Assembly (NCBI RefSeq): GCF_008274625.1
Contig: NZ_VTRU01000001.1
Coordinates: 434,001 to 498,000 of the forward strand
Direction: 5' to 3'
Length of the DNA: 64,000 bases
DNA from: Chryseobacterium panacisoli
GTDB lineage: Bacteria; Bacteroidota; Bacteroidia; Flavobacteriales; Weeksellaceae
Numbering within the stretch: position 1 is the first letter of the stretch; the number at the start of each line of letters is the position of its first letter. A program made the translations under genes and the position numbers. The notes below the pieces were generated by a model, which was given only the letters and a program-made list of their open reading frames with translations, was not told where the DNA came from and did no database searches. Below, one piece after another: positions 54,342 to 62,927 of the stretch.

Positions 54342-55436
54342 TTAAAAATTGACATTGGCAATCTCTATCCCGATCTGAAGTCCATATTTTTTCTTCAGCA
54401 AAGCATTGTTATTGAAAGCGGGCGTAAAGTCTTTCTGTACAAACAGATTGAATCCGGCATAACTGATTCCCAATTTTCCTCCGAAAACAAGATCGTTCAC
54501 TCCATGCATTACTTTTTCTCTTTCAACAATTCTATCGGAAAATTCATTGGAATACTTGGAGTAATTCACACTCCCTATTTTAATGCCTCCATAAACACCC
54601 ACAATAATGCACAGCTGATTCTTATTATTATCCAGGTATTTAACACCTTCATAGTCTTTATATTTTGGATTTAAAACAAATTTCAGATCTGCAGGAACGG
54701 TTATATATGTATTATAAAGCATACTTTTTTTAAGGGTTCCGCGGTCAAAATCACCAACGAATAAGTTGTATTTATCCTGTTTGAACGCCTGCCTATATTT
54801 GGGTGTAAGCTGGTCTGATCGTACTCCCAATCCGAAACGGTAGAAAAAAGGGCTTGTATAGCTTCCGATCTGGTTCCCGTACCATAATGTCAGCTGCCAG
54901 GAATTGATAACACTGTTTTTAATGTCAGAATTCTTACTGTAAAAATCAAAAGGCTTATTCTTTGAAGTTAATCCCGCCCCTCCCATGCCCACGGAAAGTT
55001 CTAAGGTTTCAAGATAGTTTTTCGGGTTGTTCTTCTTTTTCTTCTCATTGAGTTTCATGTTAAATCCATTGAGTCCCAGCCAAAGCTGATTTCTTCCATT
55101 TTTTATGGAATCTTCAGATGTAAAAACAGCGTCTTTAACGAGTTCTCTGGTTGCCATTTCAAGATCCTGTTTTTGGGAATCTATTTTTCCATTAATAATC
55201 TGCTCATATTTTGAAGCGATTGCTGTACGTTGTTTTTGTTTTTCATCGGATGTGATTTTCTTTTCTTTAAAACTCCTGTCAATCTGATCCAGTTCTATAT
55301 TCATTTTGCCTTTTTCAGACATCACTATGCTGTCGATTTTTTTTGAATAGACACTCAGATTATTATCCGGAGTTTCCTGGCCAAACCCATAGCTAAAAGC
55401 CATTACAGCAGCCATCAATAGTAACTTAGGTTTCAT
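54342..55436 (-). CDS. exported protein, probable outer-membrane beta-barrel with coiled-coil start
   Basis: A 364-residue exported protein (signal MKPKLLLMAAVMAFSYGFGQ). Residues about 30-100 are a charged coiled coil (MSEKGKMNIELDQIDRSFKEKKITSDEKQKQRT). The rest has alternating amphipathic strands (QLWLGLNGFNMKLNEK, FFYRFGLGVRSDQLTP, GLQIGIEIANVNF) ending in Phe, as outer-membrane barrels do. It follows the anti-sigma-like gene (90 bases) and the sigma factor gene, so is probably in their operon and may be a sensed or output component. Function unknown. Confidence 0.6.
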   Translation of the reverse strand: MKPKLLLMAAVMAFSYGFGQETPDNNLSVYSKKIDSIVMSEKGKMNIELDQIDRSFKEKKITSDEKQKQRTAIASKYEQIINGKIDSQKQDLEMATRELVKDAVFTSEDSIKNGRNQLWLGLNGFNMKLNEKKKKNNPKNYLETLELSVGMGGAGLTSKNKPFDFYSKNSDIKNSVINSWQLTLWYGNQIGSYTSPFFYRFGLGVRSDQLTPKYRQAFKQDKYNLFVGDFDRGTLKKSMLYNTYITVPADLKFVLNPKYKDYEGVKYLDNNKNQLCIIVGVYGGIKIGSVNYSKYSNEFSDRIVEREKVMHGVNDLVFGGKLGISYAGFNLFVQKDFTPAFNNNALLKKKYGLQIGIEIANVNF

Positions 55437-55526
55437 ATTTTAATAATTTTTAGACAATATTTGATTGCTGTCCCTGTTTCGGGGCAGTCTTTCTGTGATA
55501 TAAAATGTGATATAAAAGATGATTGT

Positions 55527-56234
55527 TTATTTGCTTTCCAGTGAGTCTGTGTAAACGGTTACTCCAAATATTTTAAGGGAATTGGGACTTTTAACTTTAA
55601 TTTTGGTCATATCAAGCGCTCCGAATTTTCTGATATCTGTTCTGTTCTCTTCCCTTTTTTTCTGAAACTCTCTTCCCTGCAGAAGCTCATCAGCGTTGAT
55701 ATATTCAGTTTTTTTATTCTCTACAAGAGCAGGCTTATCTGCTATAGGAATTATATTTTTATCCAATACCGGAGCTTTAATCTCATAATCCGCAATTATA
55801 ATCTGCTCTTCCTTACCTATACTTAATCCCTCTTTCTGCAATTCTTCTTTCTTTTGATACAACGGAATGTCTGAAATTACTTTTATACTCTTTTGGTTGG
55901 TATTGTTTTCTGTGATGATGTTATGGGCAGCATCTATTTTGTGATCCGCTAAAGGAGTTTTGATATGTTTTTTGGGCAGTCCTGTATGAACTGCTATCGG
56001 GTTGTCCTTACTGACTGGGTGATTTCCATTAAAATAAAGCAATGTCCCTACCGAAATCAACAGAACTAATACAGCAGCATATTTCCAACATTGAAAAGCT
56101 TTTTCAGAGCGTATATCAGCACTTTTCTCTTCTCCATGGTCTATTTGCTCTATCCTGCTCCAAAGATCTGCAGAAGGCTCTATTTCAAGCTTTTCATAAT
56201 CAGATTTTAACTGTTTCAGTATTTCTTTTTTCAT
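55527..56234 (-). CDS. anti-sigma-factor-like single-pass membrane protein
   Basis: A 235-residue protein with an N-terminal cytoplasmic part (about 1-48, LKSDYEKLEIEPSADLWSRIE), one membrane helix (about 50-68, YAAVLVLLISVGTLLYFNG) and a long hydrophilic outer part. This is the layout of anti-sigma factors, though no zinc motif is visible. Its ATG lies inside the end of the sigma factor gene (35-base overlap), indicating translational coupling. Probably holds the ECF sigma factor; the inducer is unknown. Confidence 0.72.
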   Translation of the reverse strand: MKKEILKQLKSDYEKLEIEPSADLWSRIEQIDHGEEKSADIRSEKAFQCWKYAAVLVLLISVGTLLYFNGNHPVSKDNPIAVHTGLPKKHIKTPLADHKIDAAHNIITENNTNQKSIKVISDIPLYQKKEELQKEGLSIGKEEQIIIADYEIKAPVLDKNIIPIADKPALVENKKTEYINADELLQGREFQKKREENRTDIRKFGALDMTKIKVKSPNSLKIFGVTVYTDSLESK

Positions 56235-56754
56235 TTTCTTTTGCTTTTAAAAATTCAGCAAGCCATTTTTTTGCTTTGCTCAGCTGGCTTTTGCTTGTTC
56301 CTTCAGAGATATTAAGAATTTCAGCAATTTCACTGTGCTTTTTATCCTCAAAGACGTATAGATTAAAAATCAATCTGTATCCTATAGGCATCTGGGAGAA
56401 TATTTCTTCAATATTAAGTTCTTCCGGATATTCTTCATCAGAGGCTTCACTATAATCATCGGCAATTTCCACATCTGCATAGAGAATATTTTTATTCTTC
56501 CGGATGAAAGTAATGGAATCATTCACAATAATTTTTCTAAGCCAGAACGGAAAGCTTTTCCAGTCTCTGCATTCATCTATTCTGGTAAAGCATTTCATCA
56601 ATGCATTCAGGAGGATGTCTTCCGCATCATGAAGGTTATTGACATAAGAATTTGCAATGGCCAGCATTTTGGGAGCAAACATCTCGTAAAGAGCTTTCTG
56701 CCCTCTCCGGTCCTGTTTTTTAGCCAATAAAAAATTCTCTTCGAGATTCTTCAT
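56200..56754 (-). CDS. ECF-type RNA polymerase sigma factor
   Basis: A 184-residue sigma-70-family factor with region 2 (ALYEMFAPKMLAIANSYVNNLHDAEDILLNALMKCF) and region 4 (MPIGYRLIFNLYVFEDKKHSEIAEILNISEGTSKSQLSKAKKWL). It lacks regions 1 and 3, as ECF sigma factors do. It directs RNA polymerase to a stress- or envelope-specific set of genes, with the overlapping downstream gene as probable anti-sigma. Its regulon is unknown. Confidence 0.94.
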   Translation of the reverse strand: MKNLEENFLLAKKQDRRGQKALYEMFAPKMLAIANSYVNNLHDAEDILLNALMKCFTRIDECRDWKSFPFWLRKIIVNDSITFIRKNKNILYADVEIADDYSEASDEEYPEELNIEEIFSQMPIGYRLIFNLYVFEDKKHSEIAEILNISEGTSKSQLSKAKKWLAEFLKAKENEKRNTETVKI

Positions 56755-56804
56755 GTTTAAGTTTCTATCTATAAGACGGTTTATTTTACAAAAGGTTGCC
56801 TGAA

Positions 56805-56843
56805 AATAAAAAAAATTGCATTTTTTTTCAAAAATGCAATTTA
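56805..56843 (-). terminator. terminator after the nucleoside-permease gene
   Basis: Stem AAATTGCAT / ATGCAATTT, with a T-run on the minus strand. Confidence 0.8.
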
Positions 56844-56867
56844 ATATCTAAAGAATGTTAGTTTTAA

Positions 56868-58250
56868 TTAATGTTTTACTGATGAAACATCTTCCGGGTT
56901 GTGTTTGTGTTTAAACAATACAGCAAAGAATATAGCCAGTACCAGCGAATAGATAGCAAATGAAAGCCATATCTGCTGCCAGTCTTTTACCATTACTACA
57001 GATGAGAGCGTTCCGTCTGAATTAACCACTGCATTGAAACTATTTTTCAGTATTTCCAGAAAAGTAGGATTATCGGGTGTAGTTTCCAGATAAGCAGATA
57101 AATCTGAAACGGTTGCAAATTTATGGGTAAAGAATTTATCAATAGCCCAGCCTGCAATATAACTTCCAAAAACAGCTCCGAAACCGTTGGTCATCATCAT
57201 AAATAACCCCTGAGCTGAAGAACGTATTTTTTTATCTGTAGTTGTTTCTACGAAAAGTGATCCTGAGATATTAAAGAAATCAAATGCCATTCCGTATACA
57301 ATGCATGAAAGGATGATCAGAGAAAGTCCAAATCCGTCCGGAACGCCATATGCAAAGAATCCGAATCTTAACACCCAGGCCAGCATAGACATCAGCATTA
57401 CTTTTTTAATTCCGAATTTTTTCAGGAAGAAAGGAATCGCCAAAATAAACAAGGTTTCTGATACCTGAGAAATTGACATGATAATGGTAGATCTCTGTAC
57501 GACAAATGAGTCCGCATATTTAGGAAAATGGGCAAATTCACTTAAAAAAACATCTCCATATGCATTGGTAAGCTGAAGTGCTGCTCCTAAAAGCATTGAA
57601 AATAAAAAGAACAAGGCCATTTTATAGTTTCCGAAAAGTTTGAATGCATTCAATCCTAATTGTTCGGATAGTGGCGAATTTTTATCAATCAGTTTTTGTG
57701 GCGGACATTTTGGTAAGGTAAGGGCATAGATTCCTAAGAATATTGCAATCGCCCCTCCAATATAAAACTGTCCTTCTGTAGCTTTGTTCCCGCTAAGATT
57801 AGTGATCCACATGGCAACAATAAAACCAATGGTACCCCATACACGGATAGGCGGAAAATCTTTTACTACATCCATGTTATTATTTTTCAGGATTGTATAA
57901 GAAATAGAGTTGGCCAATGCAATGGTTGGCATATAAAAGCACATCGCCACAAGCATGACCGAAAAGAAAGAATTCGGATCTGCGGAATGAGGCAATATGA
58001 AAAGAATAACCCCATAAAGAATGTGTAATACTGAAAATATACGTTCCGCATTGATCCAGCGGTCAGCGATAATTCCAGTAATGGTTGGCATAAAGATGGA
58101 AGCAATTCCCATGGTACCGAACACAGCTCCAAACTGAGTTCCTTCCCAATGTTTTGTGCCAAACCAGAAGTTTGCCATCGTAATCAGCCAAGCTCCCCAA
58201 ACAAAAAATTGGAGAAAACTGAGGATGGTCAGTCGTAATTTTAAATTCAT
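56868..58250 (-). CDS. MFS transporter, nucleoside:H+ symporter (NupG-like)
   Basis: A 460-residue inner-membrane transporter with twelve helices. LRLTILSFLQFFVWGAWLITMANFWF and GIASIFMPTITGIIADRW are characteristic of the nucleoside:H+ symporter (NupG/XapB) group of the MFS, as is GMAFDFFNISGSLFVETTTD. Imports nucleosides with protons; the precise substrate is an inference. It is followed by the sigma operon after a terminator. The DUF151 gene is 22 bases upstream on the same strand. Confidence 0.9.
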   Translation of the reverse strand: MNLKLRLTILSFLQFFVWGAWLITMANFWFGTKHWEGTQFGAVFGTMGIASIFMPTITGIIADRWINAERIFSVLHILYGVILFILPHSADPNSFFSVMLVAMCFYMPTIALANSISYTILKNNNMDVVKDFPPIRVWGTIGFIVAMWITNLSGNKATEGQFYIGGAIAIFLGIYALTLPKCPPQKLIDKNSPLSEQLGLNAFKLFGNYKMALFFLFSMLLGAALQLTNAYGDVFLSEFAHFPKYADSFVVQRSTIIMSISQVSETLFILAIPFFLKKFGIKKVMLMSMLAWVLRFGFFAYGVPDGFGLSLIILSCIVYGMAFDFFNISGSLFVETTTDKKIRSSAQGLFMMMTNGFGAVFGSYIAGWAIDKFFTHKFATVSDLSAYLETTPDNPTFLEILKNSFNAVVNSDGTLSSVVMVKDWQQIWLSFAIYSLVLAIFFAVLFKHKHNPEDVSSVKH

Positions 58251-58272
58251 AGTTTATATAAAAAGTATCTCT

Positions 58273-58872
58273 TTAGTCAATTGTCTTTTTCCTTCTCTTG
58301 ATTTCTTCCTGAATTTCAAGAGCGGTATCATAGTCTTCTTCTTTAACGGCATCTTCCAGTAATTTCTGAAGTTCTTCCATAGAAAGAGATTTTAAGTTGT
58401 CTTCTGTCTGTACAGTTTCTGAGAAAGATTGGTCTTCTTTGGCAACATCTTCCAGTTCCAATAAAATTCCCGCTTCATTTAGCACCTGCTGTGTGGTAAA
58501 TATTGGCGCATCAAATCTTACCGCCATTGCAACAGCATCAGAGGTTCTGGCATCAAGAATCAGTTCCTCGTCGTTCACTTTATTTTTAAAGTTGATATTG
58601 GAAAAGAATACTCCGTCTACAATCTGATAAATAATAACAGAGATCAGCTCATAGTTGGCAGAGACTATAAATTTTGTAAATAAATCATGGGTAAGAGGAC
58701 GCGGTGGATGGATATCTTTTTCCAATCCGAGAGAGATAGACTGGGCTTCGAAATTTCCTATAACAACAGGTAATTTTATGTGTGTTTCTTCATGCTCCAG
58801 TAACAATGCGTAAGCCCCTGATTGAGTCTGGCTGTACGATATTCCGCGAATAATTAGCTGCTTATAATCCAT
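58273..58872 (-). CDS. bifunctional nuclease family (DUF151) protein with UVR motif
   Basis: A 199-residue protein. Residues 1-135 form the bifunctional nuclease (BFN/DUF151) domain (GAYALLLEHEETHIKLPVVIGNFEAQSISLGLE; ARTSDAVAMAVRFDAPIFTTQQVLNEAGI). A C-terminal UvrB/UvrC-type helical pair follows (about 160-195, MEELQKLLEDAVKEEDYDTALEIQEEIKRRK). Family members have been reported to cleave nucleic acids; here the role is unknown. A TATATTTG box (58878-58885) sits only 5 bases before the ATG, so the mRNA may be nearly leaderless. The NupG gene follows. Confidence 0.9.
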   Translation of the reverse strand: MDYKQLIIRGISYSQTQSGAYALLLEHEETHIKLPVVIGNFEAQSISLGLEKDIHPPRPLTHDLFTKFIVSANYELISVIIYQIVDGVFFSNINFKNKVNDEELILDARTSDAVAMAVRFDAPIFTTQQVLNEAGILLELEDVAKEDQSFSETVQTEDNLKSLSMEELQKLLEDAVKEEDYDTALEIQEEIKRRKKTID

Positions 58873-58877
58873 AGCTA

Positions 58878-58885
58878 CAAATATA
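58878..58885 (-). promoter_or_regulatory. promoter -7 box abutting the DUF151 start
   Basis: Minus-strand TATATTTG ends 5 bases before ATG 58872, so the transcript may have no leader. No clear -33 element was seen. Confidence 0.5.
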
Positions 58886-58920
58886 GATTAATTTTTTATT
58901 GTGATTTTACTTTTTTACGC

Positions 58921-58951
58921 AAAAATAAAAGCCCGGAAAGCCGAGCTTTTA
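58921..58951 (-). terminator. terminator between etfA and DUF151
   Basis: Stem AAAAGCCCGG / CCGAGCTTTT (one wobble), 4-base loop, T-run on the minus strand. Confidence 0.7.
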
Positions 58952-58968
58952 TCTGTATTGTTGATGAT

Positions 58969-59057
58969 TGTCAAACGTCAATAGTTAATTTTGCTTCGCA
59001 AGTAATTTATTTAATTAAAAATTGACGAGCAAAGCGAATTGACTATTCACAATTCAC
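58969..59057. repeat. inverted repeat with TTGCTTCGCAA core
   Basis: Left arm GTCAATAGTTAATTTTGCTTCGCAA, right arm GAGCAAAGCGAATTGACTATTCAC, pairing with several mismatches. It shares its core with the repeat at 30619-30661. It lies after the etfA stop. Confidence 0.55.
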
Positions 59058-59061
59058 TTTC

Positions 59062-60009
59062 TTATCCTTTTATTGCTTTAATTTTCTCTGTTAATGCAGG
59101 AATAATCTGGAAAGCATCTCCTACTACTCCGTAATCAGCAGATTTGAAGAATGGTGCTTCAGGATCGCTATTGATTACTACGATCGTTTTTGAAGAGTTT
59201 ACTCCGGCAAGGTGCTGAATTGCTCCTGAAATCCCTACAGCAATGTAAAGATTTGGAGAAATTGCTTTACCTGTTTGTCCTACGTGCTCTGTGTGAGGTC
59301 TCCATCCGATGTCAGAAACCGGTTTAGAACATGCTGTAGCAGCTCCTAGAACATTTGCCAAGTCTTCAATCATTCCCCAGTTTTCAGGACCTTTCATCCC
59401 TCTACCCGCAGAAACAACCACTTCAGCTTCTTTAAGGTCTAGTTTCCCTGAACTCTGCTCATGAGAAATCACCTTAGTATCTTCATTAGCTACCGATAAG
59501 TTTTTCACTTCTTCTGAACCTGATACTGCATTTTCTTTAACACCGAAAGCATTTTGAGAAACCGTAACGATTACTCCGTTTCCTTCCGCTTTTGCATGCA
59601 TAAAACCTTTTCCGGAGAATGCTCTTCTCTTTACCTGGAAAGGAGAAAGGTTTTCAGGAGCTTCTAAAGCGTTAGTGATTAAAGAATAATTCTTCATTAC
59701 AGCAAGCATCGGAGCAATTGAAGAAGCATCCGTTGTATGAGGGAAAACGATGATGTTTCCGTCTGCTACTTCGCTTACAGCCTGTGCAAATGCTTTTGCT
59801 GAGAAGTTTTTAAGACCTTCGTCTTTGATATTGATTACATTTGATGCTCCATATTTGTATAATAAATCTGAAGAATCTGTTGGGTTTACAGAGATTGCCG
59901 TAACTGTATCTCCAGCTTTATCAGCAACAGCTTTAGCGTAAGAAACTGCTTCAAAAGCTGCTTTTTTGTAAACTCCGTTTATATTTTCTGCGTATACGAA
60001 TACTGCCAT
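59062..60009 (-). CDS. etfA: electron transfer flavoprotein alpha subunit
   Basis: A 315-residue ETF alpha subunit. The C-terminal FAD domain carries VVSAGRGMKGPENWG and the conserved stretch KPVSDIGWRPHTEHVGQTGKAISPNLYIAVGISGAIQHLAGV. With EtfB it shuttles electrons from acyl-CoA and other dehydrogenases to ETF-quinone oxidoreductase. It lies 99 bases after etfB in a gap with repeat-like sequence. Assignment is secure. Confidence 0.97.
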   Translation of the reverse strand: MAVFVYAENINGVYKKAAFEAVSYAKAVADKAGDTVTAISVNPTDSSDLLYKYGASNVINIKDEGLKNFSAKAFAQAVSEVADGNIIVFPHTTDASSIAPMLAVMKNYSLITNALEAPENLSPFQVKRRAFSGKGFMHAKAEGNGVIVTVSQNAFGVKENAVSGSEEVKNLSVANEDTKVISHEQSSGKLDLKEAEVVVSAGRGMKGPENWGMIEDLANVLGAATACSKPVSDIGWRPHTEHVGQTGKAISPNLYIAVGISGAIQHLAGVNSSKTIVVINSDPEAPFFKSADYGVVGDAFQIIPALTEKIKAIKG

Positions 60010-60108
60010 TGTTTATATTTTTTAGGTTGTAGGGTTTAGGTTATAGGGATTAGGTCTAAGAAGTATGTGTAAAAACTGCTACCTATCACCTCTTACCTGT
60101 TATCTTTA
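60010..60108. repeat. repeat-like segment between etfB and etfA
   Basis: TAGGTTGTAGGGTTTAGGTTATAGGGATTAGG, then ACTGCTACCTATCACCTCTTACCTG: imperfect inverted halves. They resemble the sequence at 11160-11248 and the general pattern of repeats inserted in operon gaps (see also atpD-atpC, menB-menA). Confidence 0.4.
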
Positions 60109-60855
60109 TTAGATTACTTTAGCTTCTTCGTGAAGTAATCTTACCAATTCATCCAGGTTGTCAGGAGAAACCATTTTCACAGCGGCTCTTGGAGGAACAC
60201 TGTCATAAGATACTCCCTGAACTTTTACTTCTGAAGATGTAGGCTCTACTACCTGCAGAGGTTTTGTTCTTGCAGACATAATTCCTCTCATATTTGGGAT
60301 GATAAGGTCTTTTTCATCTACCAATCCTTTCTGACCTGCAATAATTGCCGGTAATTTTACAGAAATAGTTTCTTTTCCTCCTTCAATTTCTCTTACTGCA
60401 GTAGCTTCACCTCCGTTTACGTCTAATCCTACTGAAGCGTTTACGAAAGGCTGGTTCAATAGCTGAGCCACCATTCCTGGAACGGAACCTCCATTATAGT
60501 CGATAGATTCTTTTCCGCAAAGGATAAGATCATATCCTCCGTTTTGAGCTACAGCAGCAATTTCTTTTGCTGTAGAATAGCTGTCTTTAGGATCAAGATT
60601 TACTCTTACAGCATCATTAGCACCAATTGCCAAAGCCTTTCTGATCACAGGTTCTGTACCAGCATCTCCTACGTTGATTACTGTTACTGTTGCTCCCTGA
60701 GATTCCTGAAGTTTAACCGCTTTTGTCAACGCAAATTCGTCTAGCGGGTTGATCACCCACTGAATTCCGTTTTTGTCGAAAGCAGATTTATCTGCTGTAA
60801 AGTTAATTTTGGAAGTAGTATCCGGAACACTACTAATACAAACTAATATTTTCAT
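60109..60855 (-). CDS. etfB: electron transfer flavoprotein beta subunit
   Basis: A 248-residue ETF beta subunit: ILVCISSVPDTTSKINFTADKSAFDKNGIQWVINPLDEFALTKAVKL is the family N-terminus, followed by LILCGKESIDYNGGSVPGMVAQLL and the C-terminal LDELVRLLHEEAKVI. It binds AMP and supports the alpha-subunit FAD. First gene of etfB-etfA; ATG start. Assignment is secure. Confidence 0.97.
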   Translation of the reverse strand: MKILVCISSVPDTTSKINFTADKSAFDKNGIQWVINPLDEFALTKAVKLQESQGATVTVINVGDAGTEPVIRKALAIGANDAVRVNLDPKDSYSTAKEIAAVAQNGGYDLILCGKESIDYNGGSVPGMVAQLLNQPFVNASVGLDVNGGEATAVREIEGGKETISVKLPAIIAGQKGLVDEKDLIIPNMRGIMSARTKPLQVVEPTSSEVKVQGVSYDSVPPRAAVKMVSPDNLDELVRLLHEEAKVI

Positions 60856-61004
60856 GTGTACTATTTTATTTTTTCCCTTTGGCGCATAAAATCATGACAG
60901 TTTATGCAGAGATTTTGTTTGAATTAATTTTTGCTAATATAAATAAAAAATATATTATGCATGCATAATACTTATTAAATTATTATTCAATACATTAGAT
61001 GTAG

Positions 61005-61712
61005 TTACTTCGCTGGTTTTGTTGCCCTAAACTCTATTTTACTTGGCAAAACCCTTGGATTCATCTTTAAAATATCCAATATGAGATTCCCCATATCTTC
61101 GGGCTGAATCTTCCAGTTGTCTTTTTCTGAAGGAATATTTCCGTTAAAATGAGTGGCCACCGATCCCGGCATAATGACCGTAGACTTAATATTGTATTTC
61201 CTTAAATCAATCATTGCAGCCTGGGTAAAACCTACCACTCCGAATTTTGAAGCATTGTATCCTGTTCCGTTTTCAAAGAAGTTGGCACCTGCAAGACTTG
61301 AAATGGTAATATAATACCCTTCTGTCTTCTTCAGTTCTTCTACAGAAGCTTTTAAAGTATAGAAAACACCTGTGAGATTGGTTTCTATCATATCATTCCA
61401 CTCTTCTGCAGTGAGTTCGTCTACGGGCTTAAATATTCCCAGTCCGGCATTAGCAATGATATAATCCAGTCTTCCGAACTTTTCAACGGTATATTTTACC
61501 GCTTCCTGCTCGCTTTCCAGACTTCTTACATCAGAAACAATTCCCAAAACATTTTCTGAGTATTGTTTAAGTTCCTCTTCCGCCTTCATCACATCTTCTC
61601 TTTTTCTTCCTGAAAATGCTACCGAGATACCATTTTCAAGTAAAATTTTCGCAATCCCGAAACCGATTCCTTTGGTTCCTCCTGTTATATAAGCTGTTTT
61701 ATTCTCTGCCAT
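61005..61712 (-). CDS. short-chain dehydrogenase/reductase
   Basis: A 235-residue classical SDR. The NAD(P) motif is ITGGTKGIGFGIA, IANAGLG follows, and the catalytic Ser and Tyr-x3-Lys are in TISSLAGANFFENGTGYNASKFG. The Arg/Lys after the first strand (FSGRKRED) suggests NADP. It reduces a carbonyl, as 3-ketoacyl-ACP reductases do, but the substrate cannot be read. Stands alone, with a terminator of the next gene downstream. Confidence 0.92.
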   Translation of the reverse strand: MAENKTAYITGGTKGIGFGIAKILLENGISVAFSGRKREDVMKAEEELKQYSENVLGIVSDVRSLESEQEAVKYTVEKFGRLDYIIANAGLGIFKPVDELTAEEWNDMIETNLTGVFYTLKASVEELKKTEGYYITISSLAGANFFENGTGYNASKFGVVGFTQAAMIDLRKYNIKSTVIMPGSVATHFNGNIPSEKDNWKIQPEDMGNLILDILKMNPRVLPSKIEFRATKPAK

Positions 61713-61739
61713 TGATTCCCAAATTTTAATTCTCTAAAA

Positions 61740-61769
61740 TAACAAAAACGCTCCAATTGGAGCGTTTTA
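61740..61769 (-). terminator. terminator, perfect palindrome, after the T9SS protein gene
   Basis: AAAACGCTCC-aatt-GGAGCGTTTT, exact palindrome, flanked by A/T runs. It lies between the first T9SS cargo gene and the SDR gene. Confidence 0.9.
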
Positions 61770-61792
61770 CTGATACTAAGATTTATCAGGAA

Positions 61793-62716
61793 TTATTTTT
61801 TTATAAATTTCTCTGTAAAGTTTCTTCCTTCTGTTTCTACATTCAGTAAATAAGCTCCGGAAGACAGATCTCTTACATTCACCTGGTCACCATTCAATGT
61901 GACATCTACTCTTTTCCCTGACATGTCATATACTTCAACATGTTTTATCTTACCAGGAGTTGTAATTTTTATAACTTCAGTAGCAGGATTTGGATAAATG
62001 GATAGTTTCACATCGTTTTTAACGGCATCTTTTGTGGATAATGATGCTTCATTATTGATTTTGATATTATCGATATAGGCAGAACCTCCATAATTGTCAT
62101 GTACAAAATCCATTCTGTTGATGTTGTTGTTACTGAACGGCTGTCCTGTGTAGATCAGCGCATCATTCAGAAAATATTGGATTCCTGTAGCAGTAGATAC
62201 TATTTTTACTCTGTACCAGGTATTGGCATTCCAGGTCTGATTGGTATTTACTAAGTTAGCTGAACCAGCTGTAGCAAGCAAAATTGTACCATCATAAGAA
62301 AAATCAATATAAGTAACGATTCCTCCAGCTCCTGTTGTACTTACTGTTCTGAAAACGAAATCTGAGCTTGATGAACTTTTTTGTGTAAGTCTTACATCGA
62401 ATGATTGTGTAAAGCTATTATATGTTAATGGTGTTGCAAAAGTATAAAAACCACCCATAACAGGGCTTTGCTGTGGCCCATAAGGCACGTCTGGTGTTAT
62501 TTTAAGACTGTTTGAACCTTGAGTTGCCATTTCAGCTGAAACCAATTGAGTGGTCAAATAGACTGGCGGCGTAGCCCCGTTACTTGTAGAAATCCAACCC
62601 TGCTGGCCATTAATATTTCCTGTTGTAAATCCTTCACTGGCTTCAAAAGAAATAGTCTGCTGGGCAAAAGATGTTATGGAAATCAACGAAATTGCGAAAA
62701 TGTAAAGTTTCTTCAT
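61793..62716 (-). CDS. T9SS type A cargo protein with jelly-roll domain
   Basis: A 307-residue exported protein: signal peptide (MKKLYIFAISLISITSFAQ), a jelly-roll-like domain (about 20-225) and a T9SS type A sorting domain (about 235-307, LSIYPNPATEVIKITTPG to NFTEKFIKK). The N-terminal domain has the N-x-WYRVKIV and GGSAYIDNIKI strands of LamG/concanavalin-like domains. It is paralogous to the neighbouring gene upstream. A consensus promoter lies at 62737-62768. Secreted or cell-surface; ligand unknown. Confidence 0.88.
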   Translation of the reverse strand: MKKLYIFAISLISITSFAQQTISFEASEGFTTGNINGQQGWISTSNGATPPVYLTTQLVSAEMATQGSNSLKITPDVPYGPQQSPVMGGFYTFATPLTYNSFTQSFDVRLTQKSSSSSDFVFRTVSTTGAGGIVTYIDFSYDGTILLATAGSANLVNTNQTWNANTWYRVKIVSTATGIQYFLNDALIYTGQPFSNNNINRMDFVHDNYGGSAYIDNIKINNEASLSTKDAVKNDVKLSIYPNPATEVIKITTPGKIKHVEVYDMSGKRVDVTLNGDQVNVRDLSSGAYLLNVETEGRNFTEKFIKK

Positions 62717-62736
62717 GATATTTTTTTAGTTTTGAG

Positions 62737-62768
62737 CAAATATATGTATTTTAATCAAAAAAGCAAAA
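62737..62768 (-). promoter_or_regulatory. consensus promoter for the first T9SS cargo gene
   Basis: Minus-strand TTTTG (62764-62768), 19-base spacer, TATATTTG (62737-62744), about 20 bases before the ATG. Confidence 0.75.
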
Positions 62769-62927
62769 TTAACGAATGTTTTAAACATAAAAACAAATTA
62801 ATATAGTATATTTTAACCCAAACAAATAAAGATATTAAACCTAAATAAAAGTATCATTTCCAAAAAATCATCCATAAATCCTACAGCACATTAAAAAGAA
62901 CACCGGTTTTCAGAATCGATAAAAAAT

